From positions 62,001-126,000 of the forward strand of contig NZ_CAJRAY010000083.1 of NCBI RefSeq assembly GCF_907165215.1: 64,000 nucleotides of DNA, written 5' to 3'. The number at the start of each line of letters is the position of its first letter. Within the stretch, counting starts at the first letter, position 1. Under the pieces are notes generated by a model. It did no database searches and was not told where the DNA came from. It saw nothing but the letters and a program-made list of their open reading frames with translations. Position numbers and translations under genes: made by a program. Source of the DNA: Thermobacillus xylanilyticus (GTDB lineage Bacteria; Bacillota; Bacilli; Paenibacillales; Paenibacillaceae). This document shows positions 18,255 through 26,355 of this stretch, in pieces.

Positions 18255-19055
18255 TTACGCCCGGACGGTTGTTTTTGCCCTTCCGGAGCGGAATTCGCCG
18301 GGCGTGAGGCCGATGTACTTCTTGAACTGCCGCATGAAGTGGACGTCGTTCTCGTATCCGCACTGTGCGGCGATGTCGCGGATGCTGTCGGACGTGTTTT
18401 TCAGCCGGTACATCGCGTATTCGAGCCGGTTGTGGATGATGTCGTTCATGACGGAGATGCCGAACAGTTCTTTGTACAGCTTCTGGAAATAGGACCGGCT
18501 CATGTTGACGCGGGCCGCCAGATCGCCGATCGTCCAGGCGACGGACGGGTTGCTGTATATGTCGTTGCGCAGCGACACGAGCAGATCGTAATATTTGCTG
18601 ACCGGCTTGTTCGGCTCGATCCGGTTGCGGATGTCGCTGAGCTTCATGAGGAGGCAGCGGACGGTCGCGTCGATGATCTCGTCCCGGTACAGCCCGTTCT
18701 GGACCAGCGCTTCCTGGATTTCGCTCACTTTCCGCGACACATATACCGGTTCATGCACCTTCATCGGCGTGTCCAGCGGCAGATTCAGTTTCCGGCAGAA
18801 CGTCTCGACATCCTCGCCGTCAAAATGGAACCAGTCGTGCACCATCGGCTGTTCGATGTCATGGTAGTATTGCCGGCTTCCTTTGCGGTAAATGATGCAG
18901 GTGTTCTTGTCCGTCAGGAAGCGCTCTCCCTGCGCTTCGACGCACATGCGGCTGCGGAAGAACAGGAACAGATAATCGCCCGAGCCGTGCGGCCGGTCGA
19001 TGACGATGCCTTCCGGATGGACGACGTTGTAGCCGCACCGGTTCATCTGGAACAT
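18255..19055 (-). CDS. AraC-family transcriptional regulator (arabinofuranosidase-linked)
   Basis: 266 residues. The N-terminal ligand domain contains DYLFLFFRSRMCVEAQGE and NTCIIYRKGSRQYYHD; the C-terminal double HTH contains TIGDLAARVNMSRSYFQKLY and IRDIAAQCGYENDVHFMRQF. It is divergent from the GH51 gene with 165 nt between, so it is the likely local activator; arabinose or an arabino-oligosaccharide is the natural guess for effector. The ribosome site before the ATG is weak (GGCGGTGG). Confidence 0.86.
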   Translation of the reverse strand: MFQMNRCGYNVVHPEGIVIDRPHGSGDYLFLFFRSRMCVEAQGERFLTDKNTCIIYRKGSRQYYHDIEQPMVHDWFHFDGEDVETFCRKLNLPLDTPMKVHEPVYVSRKVSEIQEALVQNGLYRDEIIDATVRCLLMKLSDIRNRIEPNKPVSKYYDLLVSLRNDIYSNPSVAWTIGDLAARVNMSRSYFQKLYKELFGISVMNDIIHNRLEYAMYRLKNTSDSIRDIAAQCGYENDVHFMRQFKKYIGLTPGEFRSGRAKTTVRA

Positions 19056-19220
19056 CGCGCCACCGCCTTGAAGACGAAAGATCAGTTATTGATTATGATA
19101 GATCATTTCACCAATGCGATCAAACCTTTACAATGATTAGTGAAGACAAGAGTCGCGGGGATTCGAATATGAGAGTTGCACGGCCCGCGGAAGATAATCT
19201 TTCAGCAAAATGAAGGAGCG

Positions 19221-20711
19221 ATGAACGTGGCAAGCCGGGTAGTCGTAAACGCCGACAGGGTGAAGGGCACGATCAACCGCAACATTTACGGCCATTTCTC
19301 GGAACATCTCGGGCGATGCATCTACGAAGGGCTGTGGGTCGGAGAAGATTCGCCGATTCCGAATACGAACGGGATCCGAAACGACGTGCTCGAGGCGCTG
19401 AAGCAGATGAAAATTCCGGTCCTCCGCTGGCCGGGCGGCTGCTTCGCGGACGAATACCATTGGAAAGACGGCGTCGGCCCGCGGGAGAAGCGGAAGCGGA
19501 TGGTGAACACGCACTGGGGCGGCGTCATCGAGAACAACCATTTCGGCACCCATGAGTTCATGATGCTGTGCGAGCTGCTCGGCTGCGAACCGTACATCAG
19601 CGGCAACGTGGGCAGCGGCACCGTGCAGGAGATGTCCGAATGGGTCGAGTACATTACGTTCGACGGCGAATCGCCGATGGCGAACTGGCGCAGGGAGAAC
19701 GGACGGGAGAAGCCGTGGCGCATCAAGTACTGGGGCGTCGGCAACGAGAACTGGGGCTGCGGCGGCAACATGCGCGCGGAATATTACGCCGATCTGTACC
19801 GCCAGTTCCAGACGTATCTGCGCAACTACGGCGACAACAAGCTGCACAAGATTGCGTGCGGCGCGAACACGGCCGACTACCATTGGACGGAAGTGCTGAT
19901 GAAGCAGGCCGCGCCGTTCATGCACGGGCTGTCGCTGCACTATTACACCGTTCCGGGCCCCTGGGAGAAGAAAGGACCCGCGACCGGCTTCACGACGGAT
20001 GAATGGTGGGTCACGCTGAAGAAGGCGCTGTTCATGGACGAGCTCGTCACGAAGCATTCGGCCATCATGGACGTCTACGATCCGGACAAGCGGATCGATC
20101 TGATCGTGGACGAATGGGGCACGTGGTATGACGTCGAACCGGGCACGAATCCGGGCTTCCTGTATCAGCAGAACTCGATCCGCGACGCGCTTGTCGCGGG
20201 CGCGACGCTGCACATTTTCCACCGCCATTGCGACCGCGTCCGGATGGCGAACATCGCCCAGCTCGTCAACGTGCTGCAATCCGTCATCCTGACGGAGGGC
20301 GAGCGGATGCTGCTGACGCCGACCTACCATGTGTTCAACATGTTCAAGGTGCATCAGGATGCGGAACTGCTCGATACATGGGAGTCTGTGGAGCGCACGG
20401 GTCCGGAAGGCGAGCTGCCGAAGGTATCGGTCTCCGCTTCCCGCGCGGCGGACGGCAAGATCCACATCAGTCTGTGCAATCTGGACTTCGAGACCGGAGC
20501 AAGCGTGGACATCGAGCTGCGCGGCCTGAACGGCGGCGTGAGCGCAACCGGCACGACGCTGACGTCGGACCGCATCGACGGGCACAACACGTTCGACGAG
20601 CCCGAGCGGGTGAAACCGGCCCCGTTCCGCGACTTCAAACTCGAGGGCGGGCACCTGAACGCATCGCTGCCGCCGATGTCCGTGACGGTGCTTGAGCTGA
20701 CGGCGGGGTGA
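19221..20711 (+). CDS. abfA: Alpha-L-arabinofuranosidase, GH51
   Basis: 496 residues, cytosolic. It removes arabinofuranosyl side groups from arabinoxylan oligomers with retention. The acid/base Glu176 lies in WGVGNENWG and the nucleophile Glu298 in LIVDEWGTW; length and both positions equal those published for the Thermobacillus xylanilyticus enzyme TxAbf (Glu176, Glu298). A beta-sandwich follows the barrel (about 390-496). The ATG at 19221 lies only 2 nt from GAAGGAG (19212-19218), closer than usual; a GTG at 19227 would have 8 nt, but the published numbering supports 19221. Divergent from an AraC regulator. Confidence 0.96.
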   Translation: MNVASRVVVNADRVKGTINRNIYGHFSEHLGRCIYEGLWVGEDSPIPNTNGIRNDVLEALKQMKIPVLRWPGGCFADEYHWKDGVGPREKRKRMVNTHWGGVIENNHFGTHEFMMLCELLGCEPYISGNVGSGTVQEMSEWVEYITFDGESPMANWRRENGREKPWRIKYWGVGNENWGCGGNMRAEYYADLYRQFQTYLRNYGDNKLHKIACGANTADYHWTEVLMKQAAPFMHGLSLHYYTVPGPWEKKGPATGFTTDEWWVTLKKALFMDELVTKHSAIMDVYDPDKRIDLIVDEWGTWYDVEPGTNPGFLYQQNSIRDALVAGATLHIFHRHCDRVRMANIAQLVNVLQSVILTEGERMLLTPTYHVFNMFKVHQDAELLDTWESVERTGPEGELPKVSVSASRAADGKIHISLCNLDFETGASVDIELRGLNGGVSATGTTLTSDRIDGHNTFDEPERVKPAPFRDFKLEGGHLNASLPPMSVTVLELTAG

Positions 20712-20718
20712 GCGGCGG

Positions 20719-21009
20719 ATGACGGCGGAACGCCCGTGCAGAGGCTGCAGGTCTGACGCGCACGTGTCGGAAGAACGCATCCGGGCGATGCTCGCCGCGC
20801 CGATGTTCGCGGAATCAAGCGGGCTGTGCGTGCCGGACGACGTCTATGAGATGCGGCTGGACCTCTGCCGGTCCTGTCCGAAGCTGATTGGCGGCCATAC
20901 ATGCGCGGTCTGCGGCTGCATCGTTCCGATCGTCGCGAAGCTGAAAGACCGCGCCTGCCCGGCTCCCGGCGCGCCGCGCTGGACGCGGTACACGGAAGCG
21001 GGAGCTTGA
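20719..21009 (+). CDS. Small Cys-rich DUF6171-like protein
   Basis: 96 residues with seven cysteines: CRGC near the N-terminus, then CRSCPKLIGGHTCAVCGCIV and a final Cys in DRACPAPGAPRW. The last block is the signature of DUF6171, small putative zinc proteins of Firmicutes and their phages. The start is 7 nt after the abfA stop, so it is cotranscribed, but a role in arabinose metabolism is not implied. No function known. Confidence 0.7.
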   Translation: MTAERPCRGCRSDAHVSEERIRAMLAAPMFAESSGLCVPDDVYEMRLDLCRSCPKLIGGHTCAVCGCIVPIVAKLKDRACPAPGAPRWTRYTEAGA

Positions 21010-21024
21010 GGCGGGCGGAGAATG

Positions 21025-21055
21025 AAACGGCACGGGGAACACCCCCGTGCCGTTT
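21025..21055. terminator. Bidirectional terminator
   Basis: Thirteen perfect base pairs, AAACGGCACGGGG (21025-21037) with CCCCGTGCCGTTT (21043-21055), 5-nt loop, A/T-flanked on both sides. It lies between abfA-DUF6171 and the convergent histidine kinase. Confidence 0.8.
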
Positions 21056-21060
21056 GTTCG

Positions 21061-22122
21061 TCAGCCCGTGCCCAGCGGCAGCCTGACCGTGAACACCGAA
21101 CCTTGTCCGAGCCGGCTGTCCGCCTCGATCGTCCCTTCGCTCAGGTCGACGATCCGCTTGACGATGGCAAGTCCCAATCCGTTCCCCGTCTTCGAGCGGG
21201 ACGGGTCGCCCTGGTAAAACTTGTCGAACATGCGCCGCATCGTTTCTTCGCTCATGCCGCAGCCGCTGTCTTCAAGCCGGAAGACGGCTTCCCGGCCGTC
21301 TCTCCAAAGGGCGATTCGCAGCGTTCCGCCCTCGTCGGTAAACTTGATCGCGTTGTCGAGCAGGTTGAGCCATACCTGTTGAAGCAGGTTTTTGTTGCCG
21401 ACGATATCGACTTTGACCAGCGCAATATCGAGCTTCAGCGCTTTGGCGCTCCACTTCGGCTCCAGCATCAGCATCGCCAGCCGGATCTGCTCGTCCAGAC
21501 GAAAGACCGTCTTCTCGCGCAAAATTTCGGTGTTCTCCACCTTCGACAAGTTCAGAATGCTGGCTGACAGCTCCACCAACCGCTCGGATTCCTGAATGAT
21601 GCGATCCAGGTAGTCCTGCCGGTCCGCTTCGCTGAGATTGCCCTGCTTCAACAATTTTGCGAAGCCGCTGATGGAGACGATCGGCGTCTTGAACTCGTGG
21701 GAGAAGTTGCGCACGAAATCGCTGCGCAGCGTCTCGATCCCTTGCAGCTCCCGCACCATCTTGTTGAAGCTGGCGGCCAGCTTGTCCAGTTCAAACACGA
21801 CGCTTCCCTTCACCGTCGCCTGGGCGGAAAAATCGCCTTTGGCCACCCGGTCGGTCGCCTCCATCATGTCGCGGATCGGCTTCACGGACCGCCTGCTCAA
21901 CAGCGCGGCGATGACAACGCCCATGAAGACGCTGATGTACAGCAGGACGTATATGCCGCGATACGAATCCGGCTGGTTCAGATCGATCAGCCCGGCCCGC
22001 TTCAGCAGGAAGGCGAGCAGGGCGGCCGAAGCGACGGACAGCACCATTACGAGAAAGACGAGGGCGACCAGGGAGAAGGCCAGCGATATTTTTTTCGTCC
22101 CGAACCTCCGGTTCGATTTCAA
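21061..22122 (-). CDS. Membrane sensor histidine kinase
   Basis: 353 residues. Two membrane helices (about 12-38 and 58-75) flank a very short outer loop (about 20 residues), then HAMP, HisKA with the phospho-acceptor His in NFSHEFKTP, and HATPase_c (N box NLLDNAIKF; G boxes DSGCGM and GNGLGLAIV). The tiny outer loop suggests sensing within the membrane or through a partner such as the neighbouring ABC exporter. The TTG start overlaps the regulator's stop by 4 nt, after GTGAAGCGGAG. Confidence 0.92.
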   Translation of the reverse strand: MKSNRRFGTKKISLAFSLVALVFLVMVLSVASAALLAFLLKRAGLIDLNQPDSYRGIYVLLYISVFMGVVIAALLSRRSVKPIRDMMEATDRVAKGDFSAQATVKGSVVFELDKLAASFNKMVRELQGIETLRSDFVRNFSHEFKTPIVSISGFAKLLKQGNLSEADRQDYLDRIIQESERLVELSASILNLSKVENTEILREKTVFRLDEQIRLAMLMLEPKWSAKALKLDIALVKVDIVGNKNLLQQVWLNLLDNAIKFTDEGGTLRIALWRDGREAVFRLEDSGCGMSEETMRRMFDKFYQGDPSRSKTGNGLGLAIVKRIVDLSEGTIEADSRLGQGSVFTVRLPLGTG

Positions 22123-22790
22123 CTCCGCTTCACCGCTTTGTATCCCAGACCGCGCACCGTCACGATCTCGAAATCGGGATTGTTCCTGAATTTGTCGCGC
22201 AGCCGGTTGATGTGAACGTTCAAGGTGTGATCATCCGTCGTGTCCGGTCCCCAAATTTCCTCCAGCAGCTGCAGCCGGGTAAATATTTTGTTCGGATAAC
22301 TGAGCAGCTTGGACAAGAGGAAAAATTCCTTCTGCGGCAGCGTGATCTCCAGATCTCCCCTCGTTACCGTCAGCGCGTTGTAATCCAGCGTCGTGCCGCC
22401 GACGACAATTTTGCGCTCGCTGGCGATCCGCGCCCTCCGCAGCAACGCCTTGATCCGGAGCAGCAGCTCCTGTTCGTCGAACGGCTTCGTCAAATAATCG
22501 TCCGTGCCGGCCAGGAAACCGTTGCGCTTGTCCTCGATATCCTGGGCCGCCGTGAGCATCAGGATCGGAATGGTGTCCCCCGCGCCGCGCAATTCCTCGC
22601 ATAACCGGTAACCGTCCATTCCCGGCATCATCAGGTCCAGCACAATCAGATCGAAGCGGCGCTTCTCCATCAGGTCCAGCGCCTCCAGTCCGTTCGCGGC
22701 CACATGAGTCCTGTAGCCTCCCCGCTCAAGCAAGGCGCAGAGCAGCTTCCGGGTATTGGCATCGTCTTCGACCACCAACAGATCGATCAC
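22119..22790 (-). CDS. OmpR/PhoB-family response regulator
   Basis: 223 residues: a receiver domain (VVEDDANTRKLL, phospho-acceptor Asp in LIVLDLMMPGMDGY, switch Lys in LTKPFDE) and a winged-helix Trans_reg_C domain (LLSYPNKIFTRLQLLEEIWG, TLNVHINRLRDKF). GTG start preceded by GGGAG. It overlaps the kinase gene by 4 nt. Divergent from the ABC exporter; paired direct repeats at 22843-22896 look like its operators. Confidence 0.93.
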   Translation of the reverse strand: MIDLLVVEDDANTRKLLCALLERGGYRTHVAANGLEALDLMEKRRFDLIVLDLMMPGMDGYRLCEELRGAGDTIPILMLTAAQDIEDKRNGFLAGTDDYLTKPFDEQELLLRIKALLRRARIASERKIVVGGTTLDYNALTVTRGDLEITLPQKEFFLLSKLLSYPNKIFTRLQLLEEIWGPDTTDDHTLNVHINRLRDKFRNNPDFEIVTVRGLGYKAVKRS

Positions 22791-22842
22791 CGCATCTCCC
22801 CCACTTCGGTTTGATCTACGCCCTTACTATACGATCCCCACA

Positions 22843-22896
22843 TCAACCGAAGATCAACGAGCTTCCAGACCGCGGGTTGAGATTCGGTTGAGATGC
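22843..22896. promoter_or_regulatory. Paired direct repeats, likely response-regulator operators
   Basis: On the + strand GGTTGAGATTC and GGTTGAGATGC are consecutive 11-mers (22875-22896). On the - strand two further copies of the GTTGA core lie 11 bp apart (TCAACC 22843-22848, TCAACG 22854-22859). OmpR-family regulators bind tandem half-sites at 11-bp spacing; here one pair faces each of the divergent operons. Confidence 0.6.
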
Positions 22897-22958
22897 GTCG
22901 GTTAAAGTACAGGCTGATTCCATTTTGAAAAAAGTCTGCAGCAAGGGTGGTTCGAGAA

Positions 22959-23900
22959 ATGAGAGACGGAAAAGCCGGCGCCATCGCCATCCGAATGGAC
23001 CGGGTGAGCAAAAAATTCGGCGATTACTACGCCGTGCGCGACTTGTCGCTTGAATTGAAGAAAGGAGAAATCATCGGCTTTCTCGGCTTGAACGGAGCCG
23101 GCAAGACGACGACGATCCGGATGCTCCTGTCGCTGCTCAAGCCTACCGACGGCAGCATTCATCTGCTGGGAAGCAAGGTCGACTCCGGCAACTACAAGCT
23201 GTGGGAGAAGGTGGGCTACCTGGAGGAAGCCTCCTATTATCCGGAGCTCACCGTGGCGGAGAATCTGGACATCGCGCGGAGAATGCATCGGATCGCCGAC
23301 CGGGAGGCCGTCGACCGGGTCATCCGGAAGCTCGACCTGGACGCGCACCGGAACAAGAAAGCCAAAAATCTTTCGCTCGGGAACCGGCAGCGGCTCGGAC
23401 TGGCGAAAGCGATCATTCACAACCCCGAACTGTTGATTCTGGACGAACCGGTCAACGGGCTCGACCCGGCCAGCGTCGTCGAAATCCGGGAACTGCTGCT
23501 GGATCTGTCCCGCAATGACGGCGTTACGATCTTCCTCTCCAGCCATCTCCTGGAGGAGTTGTCCAAGCTGGTCGACCGCGTCGTGATCATGCATAAAGGG
23601 CGGCTCGTCCGGAATCTGACGATGGACGAGCTGGAACGCTCGCTGCAGAAGAAGCTGGTGGTGGGCGGACGCGACTTGGCCGCCATGAAGCGCGTCCTCG
23701 CGGAGCACGGGTTTGCCTGTGCGGACACGGAAGACGACCGGCTGGAGCTTGCGGAAGACCGCGCGCTGGATCGTCCCGAACAGATCGCGGAGCTACTCGT
23801 GCGCGCGAAACAACCGCCGACGCATCTCAGCGTCGTCACGGAAAATCTGGAAAGCTATTTTCTGCGGACCATTCGTACGGCAGGGAGGACGGATGCATAA
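22959..23900 (+). CDS. ABC transporter ATP-binding protein (BcrA-type exporter)
   Basis: 313 residues. Walker A GLNGAGKT, signature LSLGNRQRLGLAKAI (LSLGN in place of LSGGQ), Walker B LLILDEPVNGLDPA, then a C-terminal region of about 90 residues as in the BcrA/lantibiotic-exporter group. It couples to the permease that follows with a 1-nt overlap (TAATG). Start at ATG 22959 with AAGGGTGG 8 nt upstream. A two-component system lies divergently upstream, the layout of peptide-antibiotic detoxification or cell-envelope stress modules. Substrate unknown. Confidence 0.9.
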   Translation: MRDGKAGAIAIRMDRVSKKFGDYYAVRDLSLELKKGEIIGFLGLNGAGKTTTIRMLLSLLKPTDGSIHLLGSKVDSGNYKLWEKVGYLEEASYYPELTVAENLDIARRMHRIADREAVDRVIRKLDLDAHRNKKAKNLSLGNRQRLGLAKAIIHNPELLILDEPVNGLDPASVVEIRELLLDLSRNDGVTIFLSSHLLEELSKLVDRVVIMHKGRLVRNLTMDELERSLQKKLVVGGRDLAAMKRVLAEHGFACADTEDDRLELAEDRALDRPEQIAELLVRAKQPPTHLSVVTENLESYFLRTIRTAGRTDA

Positions 23901-24547
23901 TGCTGCATGCTTTCATTCGCAACGAGACGCTCAAAGTCAGGCGATCGGTCGTGTTCTGGGTCGTGGCCGCGGTGTGGGGAACCTATTATTCGAATGTCCT
24001 GGACTCCATCGCTTCCCTGCTGGTGGTGGGCTTCTCTTTCACTTCGGCATGGGTGTTCGGACGGGAGTACACGGACAGAACGATCAAGGATCTGCTCGTC
24101 AAGCCGATTCCCAAATCGTACAGCGTGCTGTCGAAGTTCATCGTGACCGCGATGTGGAATATCCTGATCGCCCTGTTTACGTTCGCGATGATTACGGCCG
24201 CCGGTGCGGTCAATGGCGCGCACGGCGGGTCGGCCGACACCTTCCTCCGGGTCTTCGGGACCTACATGACGGCAGCGCTGTTCATTATGGCCGTCAGCTC
24301 GACGAGCGCCTTGATCGCCAATCTCACGAAAGGGTACCTGGCCCCGATCGGGGTGATCTTCGTCATCATCATCGTGTCCAACGCCGTAGTCCAGTTCGGA
24401 TTCGGGCCGTATTTTCCGTGGACCATCCCGGTCCTTCTGGCCAAGGGCGCGGACATCGGCTTCGTCAGCGTCATGATTCTCGCGCTCACCGCGATCGCCG
24501 GTTTTGCCGGAACCGTCGCCTGGTGGAGATATGCGGAGCACAAGTAA
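23900..24547 (+). CDS. ABC-2 type permease subunit
   Basis: 215 residues with six hydrophobic segments, starting LHAFIRNETLKVRRSVVFW and containing VFGREYTDRTIKDLLVKPI, the cytosolic coupling region of ABC-2 permeases. It forms the membrane part of the exporter with the ATPase gene it overlaps by 1 nt. It ends 21 nt from the convergent MFS gene. Confidence 0.88.
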   Translation: MLHAFIRNETLKVRRSVVFWVVAAVWGTYYSNVLDSIASLLVVGFSFTSAWVFGREYTDRTIKDLLVKPIPKSYSVLSKFIVTAMWNILIALFTFAMITAAGAVNGAHGGSADTFLRVFGTYMTAALFIMAVSSTSALIANLTKGYLAPIGVIFVIIIVSNAVVQFGFGPYFPWTIPVLLAKGADIGFVSVMILALTAIAGFAGTVAWWRYAEHK

Positions 24548-24568
24548 GCGGCGGTTCGCCAACCGGCG

Positions 24569-25963
24569 TCAGAGCCTGGCGGCAGGCCGTTCCGGCTGCA
24601 CCGCCGGCTTCGGCCGGCGCTCCAGCCGGACATACGCCAGCAGGCCGGTCATCGCGATCAACAGCGCGAGCAGCAGGTAGACCGCGCCGTAAGTCGACGG
24701 TTGGACCAGCGCAAAGGCGTTCAGGCCGCTCAGATCGAACTCGATCAGCTTGCTGACGATGGCGCCGCTGATTGCGCCCGACAGGAAGTTGACCAGGTTG
24801 TACATGCCCATGCCGACGCCGGACTGTTCCCGCGGGAGCGTGGACGACACCGACTTCGCCATCGCCGTCTGCACGAACGTGAACGGCGCGTTGATCAGCG
24901 GCAGGAGGAGCGCGATGACCCAGGCGTCCGCGGCGGACAGCAGCGAGAGCGCCAGCATGCCGGCGCCGATGAAGCCGAGCGCGACGAAGAGCGCGAACCG
25001 GGTGCCGCGCCGGTCGACGAGGCCGCCGCCGAACCGGCCGAGCAGCGCCGCCGACATCGCGCCCGGGAACAGGACGAAGCCGATGGCCTGCGCGCCCAGT
25101 CCGTGGCCTTCCGGGTTGCCGAGCATCATCGGCGTCATCAGGAACAGGCCGAAGACCGCGAACAAGGCGGAGAAACTGACGATCAGCCCGCAGGTGTAAT
25201 CCGCGTTGCGGAAAAGCGAAAGCTGGACGAAAGGATGCGGCGCCTTCCGCGAACGGATGACGAACAGCGCGGCGAGCGCGGCCGATCCGAGCAGATACCA
25301 GCCGTTCCACTGCGTGACGGACAGCATGAGCAGCGTGACCGCGGCGCCGAGCAGACCCGCGCCGTACCAGTCGACCTGCCCGCCGTCCCTCACCGGCTCA
25401 TCGGGCAGGGCGCGGCGGATGAACGGCAGCGCCACGGGCGCCAGCAGCGAGACGAGGAACATGCCCGACCAATGGAACTGGCCGGCGATGAATCCGCCGA
25501 CGATCGGTCCGATCCCCGCCGAGAAGGCGAGCGTCGACGCGATCGTGCCCATGACGCGGCCGCGGCGCTCCGGCGGGTAGAAGCGGATCGGGATGAGCAT
25601 GACCAGCGCCGGGACACAGGAAGCGCCCGCCGCCTGAATAACGCGCGCGGTGAGCAGCATCGCATAGCTGTCGGCAAACACGCCGATGGCGGAACCCGAG
25701 GCGAACGCAAGCAGGCCGACCGTGATGAGCCGCTTGAGCGGCAGCCGGTCGGCCAGTTTGCCGAACAGGAGCGAGCCCAGCGCGTACAGGACGGAATAGA
25801 TGGTTGCGACCCAGCTTACGGCCGACGACGGGAGCCGGAACTCGCCGGCGATGGAAGGCAGGGCAACGTTGAACATGGTGGCGTTCATGACCGAGAAGAA
25901 CAGCACGAAGCTCAGGGCATAGACCAGACGGCCGGACGACGGGGCGGATGCCGGTCGATTCAT
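24569..25963 (-). CDS. MFS drug-efflux transporter, TetL/DHA 14-helix type
   Basis: 464 residues with about 14 membrane helices. The motif A-like loop GKLADRLPLKRLI follows helix 2 and the antiporter motif C region is SAGIGPIVGGFIAG, similar to TetK/TetL exporters. Proton-driven export of a drug-like compound is likely; the substrate is not predictable. AAAGGAG precedes the ATG. It follows the small Cys protein gene by 13 nt and is probably cotranscribed with it. Confidence 0.87.
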   Translation of the reverse strand: MNRPASAPSSGRLVYALSFVLFFSVMNATMFNVALPSIAGEFRLPSSAVSWVATIYSVLYALGSLLFGKLADRLPLKRLITVGLLAFASGSAIGVFADSYAMLLTARVIQAAGASCVPALVMLIPIRFYPPERRGRVMGTIASTLAFSAGIGPIVGGFIAGQFHWSGMFLVSLLAPVALPFIRRALPDEPVRDGGQVDWYGAGLLGAAVTLLMLSVTQWNGWYLLGSAALAALFVIRSRKAPHPFVQLSLFRNADYTCGLIVSFSALFAVFGLFLMTPMMLGNPEGHGLGAQAIGFVLFPGAMSAALLGRFGGGLVDRRGTRFALFVALGFIGAGMLALSLLSAADAWVIALLLPLINAPFTFVQTAMAKSVSSTLPREQSGVGMGMYNLVNFLSGAISGAIVSKLIEFDLSGLNAFALVQPSTYGAVYLLLALLIAMTGLLAYVRLERRPKPAVQPERPAARL

Positions 25964-25976
25964 CAGGATTCTCCTT

Positions 25977-26168
25977 TCATTTCGGGGGCTTCCGGTTCGC
26001 CTTCGGCTCGAACTTCAGGCACGACTGCCCGGAAGATGAATAGACCACGGCGCTCGGCATCATATGGGTTTTGAACTCATAGGCTCTGCAGCCGCGGGGG
26101 AAATCGGGATCCCAGGTGACGAAATAGTGGCGGCACTGAAAGCAATTGATTTTTCTGTCCACGGACAA
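25977..26168 (-). CDS. Small conserved Cys-containing protein
   Basis: 63 residues with four cysteines: CFQCRHYFVTWDPDFPRGC and a late Cys in SSGQSCLKF, consistent with one zinc site. Proteins of this pattern are common in Bacillales and are sometimes labelled uracil-DNA glycosylase without support. TTG start, with AAAGGAG 9 nt upstream. Its promoter region is shared with the divergent DNA glycosylase gene and contains LexA-like boxes. Confidence 0.7.
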   Translation of the reverse strand: MSVDRKINCFQCRHYFVTWDPDFPRGCRAYEFKTHMMPSAVVYSSSGQSCLKFEPKANRKPPK

Positions 26169-26229
26169 GGACGACCGCTCCTTTCCGCTCCCTCTCCTTC
26201 GCTATTGTAAATCAACCCGATCCGCGAGA

Positions 26230-26276
26230 CAAACATTTGTTCCGTTTGCGAGCACAATGACAAGAACAAATGTTCC
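26230..26276. promoter_or_regulatory. Two LexA (SOS) boxes
   Basis: AGAACAAATGTTCC (26263-26276) matches 13 of 14 positions of the Gram-positive SOS consensus CGAACRNRYGTTYC, and CAAACATTTGTTCC (26230-26243) matches 12. They are 33 bp apart, about three helical turns, in the gap before the DNA glycosylase gene and its divergent neighbour. A possible promoter TTGAAC-18-TATCCT is at 26285-26314. Confidence 0.65.
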
Positions 26277-26355
26277 CGAAATCATTGAACAACCTATCCA
26301 ACAAATGGTATCCTTGTATTATCGTGAGATCTGCAATGGTGAAGGGGAGTGCCGA

